A stretch of 27,079 nucleotides of DNA from Pelargonium nanum (taxonomy: Eukaryota; Streptophyta; Magnoliopsida; Geraniales; Geraniaceae), in contig JAYMTF010001027.1 in NCBI GenBank assembly GCA_036897485.1, positions 1 through 27,079 of the forward strand. The letters are read 5' to 3'. Every line of letters begins with the position of its first letter. Within the stretch, counting starts at the first letter, position 1. This document shows positions 9,601 to 22,558 of this stretch, piece after piece. The notes below the pieces were generated by a model, which was not told the origin of the DNA, did no database searches, and worked only from the letters and a program-made list of their open reading frames with translations. The position numbers and the translations under genes were made by a program.

Positions 9601-12560
9601 TCCTGGCACACCATGCGTTTAGGTCTTCTGCGAAAATATACATGGTCTTATAATTATGTATCTGTACCTTCTACTGTACGATGATTGATATCTTTGACAG
9701 GAAAATCTACTTTAATTAAGTTTAGGAACTGCAAATTTTATATTTACTGATGATATGAAGTCAGTGTTCATCATCCTATCAGTTTCTTTTCATTCCATGG
9801 ATGTTTTGTTTACACTAAATAATTGGTATAATGATGCCATTGTCCAACTGTCTTAGGGTTTCATCTGGTAAAGTTTATGGTGCTGTTCCACCGATACAAC
9901 AGTTGGCTGGAGTTCGGAGTTCTGGGAATGATATGAAAAGTACAGGTTCGGCTATTGGTTTGACATCATTGACTGTGGGCTCACGAGCTCCATCAGTTAC
10001 AATCCCTGCAGTCACTACTGTCTTTTCTCAAGTTACAGCACCACAACCTGGGGGATTGTTGAATTGCGCGCACCCTCAGCAGAATGTGGTTGGCTATCCC
10101 CAGCCTCCATTACCTGGTGGAACAAGCTATAGTGGATACTATGGTGGGATATATCCTCAAGCGACGCCTTTACAACAAGTTGCCCTAGCCCTTAGACAGT
10201 CATCTTCTTCCACCATGTCTATGGTTGCACCCTCAACACCAGTAGCAAGTTCGGAATCGAAGTTGAGTTTAAGCTCCGATCATGATAAGGAGAAACGGCC
10301 TCCACAAAAGCGGAAGTTCCAAGAATTGCCAGCTGGTTCAAAGATCCCTACCAATCTGCATCAGGTATTAATAACATATTGCTAATTTGCTTTGGGAATC
10401 GTTGACTGATGTTTTATTCTTTTTGTGTTTTTACTATTTGCAAATTGGATTCCTTCAAACAAAATAAAATAAAAATGTTACTATGTATGGAAAATGAAAC
10501 CGTCTGAATCTAAAATTTGTGAATTCAACGAGTATTTAGTTTTCTGAGGGACATAAGGTGGTACATACAGATGCATATTTTATTTTGCATCAAGGGAGGT
10601 AGGTTATCATATTCTTTTGTACTAATGCTCTTTTGTATATATTTGTTCATAATACTGTCTATGGCTTGTCTTATAACGATACCTTGTGAAGGGTAATATA
10701 ATGACACTTATAAATCTTGCTTGAGTGAGAGGTTTACTTATTTTAGTTGAGTAAGTATCAATACACGAGTTAGATATATCTCTAGTAGCTTGGCTCTGTT
10801 ACCAACTCAGCTTACATTTACTCACTAGTAGAGTTTTGCATTTACTGTTGATAATTTTGATTATAGTGCAGCTGAATGCTGAACTACAGCTTTTTTCTAC
10901 ATACTTTTGTGTTAAATCCCCTTTCTTCCCAGCTTTCAAATTTTTGAGCCACTATCCAGTCAAACAAATATTAATTCATTAATCTTTAGTGGGCATTAAA
11001 CAAAATTCGCCTGCTGTCCCCTTCATTATTAACAAGAACATATTGTTCACTGAATGTGTTTGCTAATAATATCTTCATTTCAACGTTATCTCTGGAATAC
11101 GGTTGTATGCTTGTGCTGACTTTCACTGCTTAATATTCCAGGTATTTTCTCTGACCTTCTATGAAGCTAACAGGCTGATACTGGACCTCTATATTGGATC
11201 ATTGGTTTGTAGGTTTCACAGGGTTTTCACTTTTGGAGTTGCCATGGGATGAGCACTTGCTTCATCAAAAAAAACTTTGATCAGGGGCCACCAATGCAAG
11301 ATCATATGCTGATTGGTTTATTGTTGTACATCATGTGGTAGATGATGTAAGAACACATAATTTGCACTTTTGTGCTATAGGTCCAGTGTTGGCTTACTTG
11401 GTAGGTGGCCACCATTAGTTCATACAAGATTGTCTCCTGGAGAAGAGATTCTACCATTGTTGATATCAATGGTGGCGTAGTATGCTCTTCTCAAGATCAT
11501 TTAAGAGCTGTTTATTAAGGACCTTAGTGTGATCTTAATCGTTCAATCATGCATTTGGTATAAATTAGTCTTATACATAAAGTATATCATGGCTTTAAAA
11601 AAAAAAAAGTATATCATGCGTTTCTACTTGTTTTCAACTTTGTAGTTTTGAACTCATTGCCTCGTGGTTTTGTTTTACAAACACGTGTAGCCTCTTTAAT
11701 ATTGCCATCTTTTTTCAACTGGCAGATCATATAAATATAGTGATTTGATATACCAATTTGCTTACCCTCTAAATTTGGTAGTCATACCTACCGTCCCTAG
11801 AAAACTATATGCCAGTACTGATTTAAAGCTTGTATTAGTTTGTGTAACTTAAGGATGTTGACTCCAAAACTCTTATTTCCTTCTTTTCCTTGTATATTTA
11901 TTTGAATATTTCTAGCATCTTCCATTTTTTATGTATATTGTTTGTTGACCTCACTGTTGTGAATTTGGTTTGCCTTTTTTTTTTCCCTTTCAAAACTCAT
12001 GGCAGGGAGTGGATTATCCAAAATCAAGTGAACCAACTGCAGGTTTGGGAGTGAGAAATATTTCAACCATGCCAGCCCCAAAGAAGTTGGTGCAGCTATC
12101 ATCCAATGGAAAGCCTTTGTCCCCTCCAAAGGCTATGCCGCCTCCCCCTCCAAAATCTATGCCCCCGCCACCACCGCCACCAAAGTTCACTTCATCAACG
12201 ACGGTAAAAGTGCATGACAAGACCAATATACTGAACAAGACAATACCTGAAACAGTTCCTGGTAGGCATAGAGACTTTTGCATTTCTGTATCTTGTTATT
12301 TTTATGATATTTGGTTATTATACTACCTAGCATGTGGAATATTTCTAATAATCAGAAAGGTCATTTCTTTTGATATCGTTTTGTTTATGTGTTGCTTCTG
12401 ACTACTGCATAAGCTCACGTCAACCTATCTGTGTATTGCAGATACTTTGGTGAAGCTAATGGAGTACGGGGAGGAAGATGACGACGAGGAGGAAACCAGC
12501 AAAGAATCACTTAGCAACTGCACTACAGTTACAGAGCACAAGCCATTCTGGGCTTTGTGA
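6621..12560 (+). CDS. RIK: RIK, KH-domain RNA-binding protein (rough sheath 2-interacting type)
   Basis: Exons: 6621-6697, 7189-7420, 7533-7634, 7713-7747, 7842-7917, 8708-8836, 8926-9003, 9276-9369, 9468-9582, 9857-10364, 12006-12261, 12442-12560. All phases close, giving 606 residues. A basic stretch, RKKRKW (~26-31), looks like a nuclear signal. The next ~200 residues, split over short exons, hold the KH-type region (ELIIAREIVIND, TGAVVITRGKY, LYLHISAGAHLKETAERI) and a second RNA-binding-like segment (DQYINHIMNETGATVLLRG). The C-terminus is Gln/Pro/Ser-rich and carries a run of PPPPP blocks near residues 520-545, then an acidic tail. RIK was described in maize and Arabidopsis as a partner of RS2/AS1, linking RNA binding to KNOX silencing. 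Introns 5 (7918-8707) and 10 (10365-12005) are long and hold no exon I can recognise. The family call is firm; function in this species is inferred. Confidence 0.9.
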
Positions 12561-12949
12561 ATTAGCAGCTGCTGGCATTATTGTTTGTAGGGGCTAAATT
12601 CTAGTTAATCTCTGAGTAGTTATGTACAACATGTAGTTTTTGTAATGAATCAATCTTTTAGGTGAAAGAAAAACAAATCATGTGGTTACTCACTGTATTA
12701 GGGAGTGGTAGTGTTTGATTCATTCATTGTAAGGTAATGAGTATTCTGAAGGCTCCAAATAATGTGGTTACTCTGGTCAGGCTCTTTTTAATGCCTCACA
12801 TAGGTCTTTTCTGCAGATGAATTGCACTTGCTAGAAACAGAAACAATTTCATTTCCCTTCTGATATTTGCATTTTTTTAGTATATAACACATACTTTCTT
12901 TGTCTTCTTCAACAATTAAAAATGACATAAGAGTTTGTGAAGAGTGTGT
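12561..12949. other. Convergent 3' UTR region of RIK and the carboxypeptidase gene
   Basis: The two stop codons face each other 389 nt apart, so most of this interval is 3' UTR of one gene or both. A TGTAATGAATCAAT stretch near 12639-12652 may serve as the RIK far-upstream/poly(A) region. No coding exon is visible. Confidence 0.5.
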
Positions 12950-15693
<2,744 letters not shown>

Positions 15694-15825
15694 GAGCACC
15701 ACCTCCTTCAACAAGGGAGAGAACAATTGTGGAAGTTTCTTTCAGTTCCTAGTTGTGTGTGTTTTGATGGGAGTGATTTTGTTGGTGCTTGTTTGTGAGT
15801 GTGATATTATGGGTAGATTAAATAA

Positions 15826-15863
15826 GAGAGAGAGAGAGAGTAAGAGAGAGAGGGAGAGGGAGC
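15826..15863. repeat. GA/CT microsatellite in the carboxypeptidase leader or promoter
   Basis: A nearly pure run of GA dinucleotides on the plus strand with a few interruptions. On the minus strand it is a CT-rich tract about 130-170 nt upstream of the start codon, a common site for pyrimidine tracts in plant leaders. It is also likely to be length-polymorphic. Confidence 0.8.
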
Positions 15864-17190
15864 AACTCTTTGTGAAATGATTTATTTGCCCTTCAAGACA
15901 CTTCTCCACAAGACACTTCTTGTTTTCATCCTGGGTCAAAAAGGGTAATCTAGATACTGTTAGCTACTTAGCTCTTTCAAATGTTATTTTGTGTAATGAG
16001 TTTGGAGAGAGTAATTAATATAGTAGGGGCAATAGAGGGTCACATGGTCTTTGCAAGCCCATGAAACAGTCCCTTCAATCCTCCATTAATTCATCTTGTT
16101 TTCACATCACCATAATTTGACTTCTTTTTTCTTCTCATTGACTTTATCCATTCCACTCCTACTACTTCAATTCCTCTGTTCTTCTTTTTCATTTTTTTTA
16201 ATATTTTTTTGGTATGAAATTGAAGGACTTCAATGAGCAAAACAATAAAATAGATGATAACTCTATTATGTTCTCATAATCTCTTACCGCCTCACCAGAG
16301 TCAATAAAATACGAATTCACAACAATTAATGAAAAATGTAACTTGAACTATTAAGTCATTTCTAAGAAATTGTCTTAACAATTTTGTATCTTTATTTACG
16401 TTTCTTATGCACTATGCTAATTAACCTATTTAATCACCTTAAATTGCCGCTTCAATGGAAAAAAGAGCATATATATTGTGTTGTATTGCACTCACGTTAG
16501 CAACATGATGATATTGAACGTTACTTTTATCGATATCATGTATTAATTAAGTTTCAATACGTTTAATTACATTTCAAAATTTAAAATTCTACGTTTTCTT
16601 CTTGCCTCTCATTATCTTGTAATTTAAAAAGAGTTTCTTAAAAAGAATCATTGTAGTTAAAGATCCCTTCAACTTGCAATTTACAATTGTATAATGGTAA
16701 AATCAGTCTAATTGAAAATTTTCATAATAGTTATTTGTTTAATTATGTATGAAATTGTTGATGTAGAATTATAAAAGAAAAACAAGAGGAGAGAATGAAA
16801 GTAGCTTTTGTGGGAATTGAAAAGAGGCTTTTGTTGCAATAATAAGTGTAGTGTAGGTTCTTCGATCTCTTTACGTGCACGCCAGCAAAAGCTTTGTCAT
16901 TGATTTCCATAAATAGGTTGCACTCACAGGCCATGCCATGGATTGTTCATCATATGCCCTTCCTCTTCCATCTCATTTTCTCATCTCTCTCTCTCTCTCT
17001 CTCTAATGTCTTCAATCTTCAACCCTACACTCTTTTGGTCTTTACACTATCTTAATTCTACAACACGAATAAGTAAAGTGAATCACACTTCTAAATCAAA
17101 TATCATTAGACAAAACCAACAACTAGTTTCCCGTCAAGTAGAAGAGAAAGTATATTGCTTTAAGTATGAACCATTGGAGAAGGGTCACGA
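15864..17190. other. Intergenic, upstream of the carboxypeptidase gene
   Basis: AT-rich spacer holding the minus-strand promoter of the carboxypeptidase gene in its first few hundred bases. It includes a (CT)n microsatellite at 16986-17003. I see no coding exon, RNA gene or clear transposon end up to about 17.2 kb. Confidence 0.5.
16986..17003. repeat. (CT)n microsatellite
   Basis: Nine CT units in a row, flanked by unrelated AT-rich sequence. Probably a polymorphic simple repeat; no gene lies close enough to assign a role. Confidence 0.85.
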
Positions 17191-17339
17191 TGTTGGATCG
17201 ATGACATCTTGGACTATCCAATTTGAAAGCAATTGCTCACCGATCCATCATTGGCAAATCCCATCATCATGAGGTTAGCACGGTATGCCGCGAGTCAAGT
17301 AGAAAACATCTATCCAAAGTCTTAATTTTTACAAGTCAT

Positions 17340-17890
17340 TGACCTGATGCTTTTTTCCAGCGAATTTGGTTCTAGAAGTGATGCACGACGAAAAATGTGT
17401 GCATCACTCAGGTGCTCGTAGCTTCAAAGAAAACATAGTTTATTTGGGTTACTATTGGTCATCACTAAAAAAAAGATGTGAGCAGTATACAAACATATAT
17501 AAAATATGTTGTGTATTTGTATGCTGAAATTTCACGCGTCACATATACCGAACTATCTATTGTGCTTGTTACTATGCCCTTTTATCAATGAAGTACAAAC
17601 GGTCGTCAATACATTTTTAAGAGGTCAAACAAACGACAATATATTATGATAGTCACAATGTGGATTGAAGCATGCTACTTGAAGAACATCAACCAAAAGG
17701 CCCTCAAAAAGAGTTCGTCTATGAGGACATCTTTGTTTGCTTTGGTTTACCCCATATGCTATCATGTCTAATCATCACACTCAATTTCACAAAGAATTCT
17801 TCGAGATGTGTGACAAGACTATCAAGTTTATCACTGAAAATCTTCAATCTCACATCCGCAAGAAAACGAGGTAAAGGCAACAAATAAAGC
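17340..17890 (+). mobile_element. Fossil of a Ty3/gypsy-type LTR retrotransposon (integrase part)
   Basis: Short blocks typical of a gypsy integrase are readable in order: the HHSGARS and GYYW blocks of the N-terminal zinc-finger region, then a core-domain stretch around the FGLPH block. The relic may begin as early as 17200, where weaker similarity to the segment before the integrase is possible. It is clearly broken by several changes and is truncated. No LTR, gag or reverse transcriptase part was found on either side, so it is old. Confidence 0.65.
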
Positions 17891-18590
17891 AGGATTCTAA
17901 ATTTTGGGTGGCAACTTTTTGGCCAACCTTACAAATTGTCTTAACAAATTCTATTTTGGGTAATTCGAACTTTGCTTCCCCGATTCTCATATGGATCTCT
18001 GATCAGTCTGGAAATTGGAAAAAGAAAATCAAATTGTGATTGATGCATCTATCAAATAATGCCAACTGAAACCCGAAAGCAAGATGAGAGTCTCTAATTT
18101 TCTGCTTTTTTCTTTTAGAATATTCTCACTGAGACTTCCAAGTTATTTCATATCAACTTTTACTGTGTGTATTTTTGTTGCAGACAACACAGTTCCTATT
18201 TTAGAAGTTCATGTCATCTCACAGTGCTATGGAGAAACGATACATGATATTCTGGGCTTATATATGGATTAGCTCATGACATGCAATTCTCATTTGAGCT
18301 AATTACTAGTGAAATCCTGGATAAAATTATCGTATGTCTTAAACCATTTAAGTCACCAAATTTTTGTGCCATAAGCACACAAGATTGTAATGTTAAATAT
18401 ATATAAAAGATGATACTATATTATGAATTTATGAACAGACATAACACTAAACAGTACTAAGAGAGGAGCAAGAGTTTTGTTTGATATGAACTTTGTTTTA
18501 TTGTTTGTATTGAGGGTTGGGTGTGGCCTTAGAATCTGGCTAGCCAGGGACCAAATCTCTCCTTACACTATGCACAATTTATTTGCACAT
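17891..18590. other. AT-rich spacer after the gypsy relic
   Basis: No gene recognised. The first part may be further eroded retroelement sequence, but I see no conserved block. The rest is low-complexity AT-rich sequence. Confidence 0.4.
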
Positions 18591-18599
18591 GCCCAAAGC

Positions 18600-18607
18600 T
18601 ATATATA
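18600..18607 (+). promoter_or_regulatory. TATA box ahead of the hairpin
   Basis: TATATATA in a CTATATATAC context, 38 nt before the left arm of the inverted repeat at 18645. A start site about 30 nt downstream would put the whole hairpin in the transcript. Such a word is common in AT-rich DNA, so this is suggestive only. Confidence 0.3.
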
Positions 18608-18644
18608 CTGATTACTGAGCATTGAGCAAGCCATATAAGATTGG

Positions 18645-18927
18645 CATGTGATCATATATATGTATATATGAGCAGGAAGGGAAGGAGCTGAGTCAGAATC
18701 TGATGAGTCTGAGCCTGAGACTGACTGAGGTGCAGCAACAGCAACAGCTCATCATCTGATCTGATCTGATGACTGATGTAACTAAACTTGCTTGGCTGTG
18801 ACCAATTATCCACATTACTGCATATATGCAGATGCAGGCCAGGGACCATGGCACCTGCACATCACCATTAATCCCTAGCTACTGTCCATTCCCATCCCAT
18901 TCATAGCTACATATATATGATCACATG
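18645..18927 (+). ncRNA. Candidate long-loop hairpin (possible microRNA precursor)
   Basis: Arms 18645-18688 and 18884-18927 pair without any gap: 35 Watson-Crick and 2 G-U pairs in 44 positions. The outer 20 positions are perfect, and the inner part has 1-2-nt mismatches as in plant MIR stems. The loop is about 195 nt and contains a smaller hairpin around 18834-18858. A TATA-like box sits at 18600-18607. The inner arms read GGAAGGGAAGGAG on the left and CCATTCCCATCCCATTC on the right; I match neither to a known miRNA family. The outer stem is AT-rich, so a chance or MITE origin is possible. Strand is uncertain because both strands would fold. Confidence 0.35.
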
Positions 18928-18941
18928 TATATATATATATG
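18926..18941. repeat. (TA)n microsatellite
   Basis: Short run of TA dinucleotides next to the right arm of the hairpin; simple low-complexity sequence. Confidence 0.7.
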
Positions 18942-18959
18942 TGCTGCTATGATACAAAA

Positions 18960-19860
18960 TCTGGTCCTCATGTTTGATCACCTCAATAACCTGCTCTGCA
19001 CCATCATCAAGCATACCTTCAGGGAGAATCAACTGTTAGAGGACCAACTCAAGATTAAAGAAGTTCATTGAGAGATAGTATTAATTTCAGGACTCTAATG
19101 AATTTGGTAGCAATAGTCAAACATGGAGGCTGCTTTGCTTATGGTTTAAGAAGAATTGAAGAATGCGAGGTGGACGCATATCGATGAAATGCCTTGATCC
19201 GTTTGTTCATTATGAAATTCAACAAAATCTATTTTCTATGCGGTTCGCATAATTTTTTCGAGTTGGTTAGCTTTACCTTGAGTCAGATCATGTTTTGGTG
19301 GAAATAAATTGCTTAAGTGTTACCTGTGGTGAACTTTTAAAGGGCAAAATAAAATCATTGCCTTTATGTGGAATATTGGTAACAAATTTTCCAATTCTAC
19401 TATAAATATATTCAGGATATGGTTCATGAATCATATATATGGGAGAAAATATTGATTTTGTAACACTAACGTTCATGTATATGGAAGAACTATGGTAATA
19501 GTCAAAATTTGTTTGCAACGTATAGTTTTGTTATTGTTTATTGTTTAGTACATTGTTTTATAAAACAAATAGCAACGGTAACCTATAATCTATTGTTTAT
19601 GTAATTCAATACATTCGTATTTTTTAAGTGCAGACTTTAAGTTATTTGTTTTAACTTTTAAGTTGAATTATACACCAAATGCTCAATTTTTTCCCTTTTT
19701 TATATTCTCATCGTATACAATTGTCCTAAATAATTTAAGTTTAAAACGCCGCCATGAATATGCAGAGGTCAAAAGCAAAGGAAAAAAAATGTCTAGGTGG
19801 GTCTTCTGATGACGTGGGCATCACCAATTGGCTAATTTAAAATGAATCTAAATTATTCTG
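18960..19860. other. Intergenic spacer before the small cell-cycle-like gene
   Basis: AT-rich; no exon or transposon recognised. The right end, with an ACGT word in TGACGTGG near 19810 and a CCAATTGG word near 19824, probably belongs to the promoter of the gene starting at 20095. Confidence 0.4.
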
Positions 19861-19876
19861 GAGAGGCCCCAAAATT

Positions 19877-19915
19877 TGACCGTTGCGTTCCCCTCTAATC
19901 ATCATCCAACGGTAA
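19877..19915 (+). promoter_or_regulatory. Pair of MSA-like (MYB3R) elements
   Basis: TGACCGTTG at 19877-19885 is the reverse complement of CAACGGTCA, an exact match to the YAACGGYYA core of the mitosis-specific activator. TCCAACGGTAA at 19905-19915 matches TCYAACGGYYA except at one position. They lie about 180-220 nt before the ATG of the small gene at 20095. In plants paired MSA elements give G2/M expression through MYB3R factors. Confidence 0.55.
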
Positions 19916-20094
19916 CTTTCTCCCAAATGCCAAATCTGTGATTTCCTTCTGAAACATATATTTCATCTTTCTCCTCTAAAATCATCAAATCCCTAAATCC
20001 CAATCTCAACCTCTCTGAGTTGCTACCACTTTCTTCACAAAGTTGAAGAATTTCGTTGAATCATCAATCAAGTCAATTTCTTGTTCTTCCATCC

Positions 20095-20597
20095 ATGGAG
20101 AAAGTGCTTGAGACAGTGTCTGAAGCAACCCCAATTCTATCAGATAACACTAATTTGGAGTGCAAGACGCCACCAAGCATTAAAAAGATCGATGAAAGCT
20201 CTGTAAATTCTGGCAACGATGTACGAAAGAGTAGCACCCCGGATCGGCTTAGAGTTCCCAAGGCATTCAAGTACCCTGAAAGGTATGGATAAATTTTCCT
20301 AGAACAGATTGTTTTGAAAGAAAAAAAATTGTTTTTTTTATGAAAAAATGTTTGTGTTGTTGCAGATACACAAGCCCAACTGACCTTATGATGTCTCCGG
20401 TCACAAAAGGCCTCCTTGCCAGAGGCCGGAAAAGTGGTGCACTTTTGCCTCCTAGTAGGAATCAAACCAAGGTAGTGAAAATCCATTATGTTGTCTGAAA
20501 ATTATTTTGGCTTTCTGGGTATGATTCTAATTGTGTGACTTGACTTGTGCAGATTCATGAATTGCGAGTTAGAGATGTGGGTTTGTCTCAAAATTGA
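20095..20597 (+). CDS. Small conserved-looking protein with CDK-type sites, function unknown
   Basis: Exons 20095-20282, 20366-20471 and 20553-20597 join in frame to 112 residues. The start is the first ATG of the frame. No catalytic domain, signal peptide or membrane segment is visible. The protein is polar and basic, with several proline-directed Ser/Thr sites: KTPPS, SSTPDR, YTSPTD and MMSPVTK. The last is followed by GLLARGRKSG, which looks like the conserved core. RLRV is a weak RxxL-type candidate. The promoter carries two MSA-like elements, so the gene may be expressed at G2/M and its product phosphorylated by CDKs. I do not recognise the family by name. The tidy intron phases and the SPTDLMMSPVTKGLLAR stretch argue for a real, selected gene. 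Confidence 0.75.
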
Positions 20598-21098
20598 TAA
20601 TTGCTTGGTGGGTTGTGATGGATGAAGAAGCTTGTTTTGCACTGTTTTTGTTTTCCATTTCAATGGTGTCATGTGATGAGATGTGATGCTTTCTAAGCTC
20701 TGTATGTCATGTGATCTTAGTTTTATAATGAAACATCCTATATTTCCAAATGCCCATTTGTTGAATGATGACATTATCCATTTCTGACCATGATAAGATT
20801 TTGGGCTATCTATGTTAGACCAACCCATTAATCAGTAGTCAAGAACCTAAAATTAGCCTTTCATTTCATAAAAAGAATGACATTTTTGTTGCTTGTAACT
20901 AAAATGAACCTTAATTGGATGTTGGTATGATAATAAAACTGACAAAACCATGAAACCAAATCCAATGCCCATAAATAGTATATATGATTGAATCCCAAGT
21001 AAAACAACTTCCAAAAACGCGGGAATTTGTCTGAAACGAACGCGAAAGAAAGTACTAGAAAGAGAGATTTTGTTACTAACAGCTCAACTCAACTGCCA
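20598..21098. other. 3' UTR of the small gene and promoter of the next
   Basis: No coding exon. The first ~200 nt probably form the 3' UTR of the gene ending at 20597. GCGGGAAT at 21019-21026 reads ATTCCCGC on the other strand and fits the E2F consensus WTTSSCSS, about 250 nt before the next start codon. A single site is weak evidence. Confidence 0.4.
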
Positions 21099-21185
21099 AT
21101 GGCCGCCAAGCCCTTGCCTACTTATCTCCCTCACACCAATCCCAACTCCTCCACACTACATCTTCACCAACAACAAGACCTTTAG
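21099..21185 (+). other. 28-codon upstream ORF
   Basis: ATG at 21099 opens a frame of 28 codons (begins MAAKPLPTYLP) ending at TAG 21183-21185, 93 nt before the main ATG at 21279 and in the same frame. G at +4 gives a fair start context. If the transcript begins upstream, this uORF could reduce translation of the main protein. Its Pro/His/Gln-rich peptide is not one I recognise. Confidence 0.35.
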
Positions 21186-21186
21186 A

Positions 21187-21244
21187 AGAGCCTTAATTGT
21201 TCAGAGCCTTAATTGTTCTTCTGAGTTCTGAGCCTTAATTGTTC
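21187..21244 (+). repeat. Three copies of a 16-nt leader repeat
   Basis: The unit AGAGCCTTAATTGTTC occurs at 21187-21202 and directly again at 21203-21218. A copy with one change follows at 21229-21244. All lie between the uORF and the main start codon of the next gene. This looks like recent local duplication. Confidence 0.85.
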
Positions 21245-21278
21245 AGAGCCTTTAAGAAGCTGTGTGTCTATTTGTAAA

Positions 21279-22233
21279 ATGGAAGCCCAGGGATATGAAG
21301 TAGAGGCACAAAACATCAATGTTTTGGGCAGTTCTGAAGAGGCTAATCACCAAGCCCAGGGATATGAAGTAGAGGCACAAAACAGCAATGTTTTGGGCAG
21401 TTCTGAGGAGGCGAATCAACAATCCCAGAACAGCAATGCACGAGCTGATTGTGGCCTTCCAAGACCCAATTCATTACCAAAAAATCCTAGCTACTCTCCT
21501 CCTCAGAGCATACAAGGTTCTTCGCCTATGCACTATGATCCAACTCGTATCCCACCCTCAATCTTTGCTAAATCAACTACACCTGCGGAGTGGAGTGTTG
21601 CTTCCAATGAATCCTTGTTTAGCATTCATGTTGGAACTCAAAGCTTTTCAGTTCTTAAATCTGGAGACTTGACCATGATCAACGAGTACTCGTTGCCTGA
21701 TCCGGTTTCTGATTCTGCCCCATTGCCTCCTCTTGCACCTGCTGTAGTAGACAAGCCAAACACCATTCCACCTAGCTCTCTCCTTGTTTCTCAAGAACCA
21801 GACAACATAGACACCAACAACAATGCGAATACAACAGAAAGGGACTCGAAAACACCTGAAGTGCAGGCTCAAACCACAGATAATGTCCACACTTCACCAA
21901 GCATCTCATGCCAATCTCGTGACAGTCATATCAGCACCCAGTCTTTTGTATTCCCAGTGTAAGCTACCTTAAAACTTTATTCTCATGTTTATAGAACATG
22001 TTATGCAGCCAGAATTTTACTAATATATCTTGGTGTATTACAGATTGGCATCCCGGAATGCATCTACTAGGGCAGGCTTGGAGGAGGAGAAGCAGTCACA
22101 TCCACAGCCACAGCAAATGGCAAGGCAACCCTCCCAAGAGAAGACAGAGCCACAAAAATCAGCCGAAACCGAAACCCCAAATGCAGCTTGGTGTGGGTTG
22201 TTTTCTTGCTTCTCATGTTATCGATTCTGCTGA
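21279..22233 (+). CDS. Uncharacterised low-complexity protein with Cys-rich C-terminus
   Basis: Exons 21279-21958 and 22044-22233 (CCAGT/gtaagc donor, ttacag acceptor) give 289 residues. ATG 21279 is the first ATG in frame after stops. Residues 3-48 are two nearly identical 23-residue copies beginning AQGYEVEAQN. A Ser/Pro/Asn-rich middle follows. The motif WSVASNESLFSIHVG (residues ~109-123) looks like the most constrained core. The C-terminus turns charged and Gln-rich, then ends in AWCGLFSCFSCYRFC, an aromatic and cysteine cluster that could be lipid-modified (S-acylated) or bind metal. No signal peptide or membrane helix is seen. I recall plant proteins of this general make-up but cannot name a function. 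Its 3' end faces the AFP gene. Confidence 0.7.
21285..21422 (+). repeat. In-frame 69-bp tandem duplication in the coding region
   Basis: Copies at 21285-21353 and 21354-21422 differ at only a few bases, some of them silent. Each encodes 23 residues. A shorter related start (CAGAACAGCAATG) follows. The high identity indicates a recent duplication that kept the frame. Confidence 0.9.
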
Positions 22234-22558
22234 GAGCATTTCCCAAAACCATTTCCTATGATCTTTGGTTCAACTTCAATTTCCATAAACCACTATTCCA
22301 TATATGCAAGCAAATTGTATCATCTGATGAATTGAGAGTTGGTGCTGTAGAATTTTTTTTCAAGGAATATGTATGTTCACATTTTTTTTCTAGCTCAATT
22401 GTATTTTCATTCATTTTCAACAAGAGCGAGAAGAATGCTCCGATCCTACTAATAAAATCGAACAAACTGAAACTCAAAAATAAAGAATTATGAACTCAAT
22501 CAGACTAATTTCATTTCCATGCAAACTATTAGTTGAGAGATGGTTATGAAGGTTACAA
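22234..22558. other. Convergent 3' UTR region
   Basis: 325 nt between two facing stop codons. AATAAA on the plus strand at 22452-22457 is a candidate poly(A) signal for the plus-strand gene. It lies only about 100 nt from the stop of the minus-strand AFP gene, so the two mRNAs may overlap at their ends. Confidence 0.5.

Noticed and set aside
11578-11620. Direct repeat AAGTATATCATG around a poly-A run in RIK intron 10
   Set aside because: Looks like a small retroposed or slipped A-tract duplication. Too short to name as an element.
10365-12005. Missed exon in the long RIK intron 10
   Set aside because: The flanking exons join in phase 0, and no long open frame with good splice sites and RIK-like composition is visible in between.
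12014-12283. Gly-rich minus-strand ORF opposite RIK exon 11
   Set aside because: It is the complement of the CCN proline-codon run of RIK and reads as GGN glycine codons; a shadow frame.
15694-15726. Carboxypeptidase start 11 codons upstream
   Set aside because: It would need a TTG start. The ATG at 15693 is followed directly by a basic stretch and a hydrophobic signal core.
18652-18849. 65-codon minus-strand ORF across the hairpin region
   Set aside because: Leu/Gln/Ser low complexity, no splice context or conserved motif, and it overlaps the inverted repeat. Likely chance.
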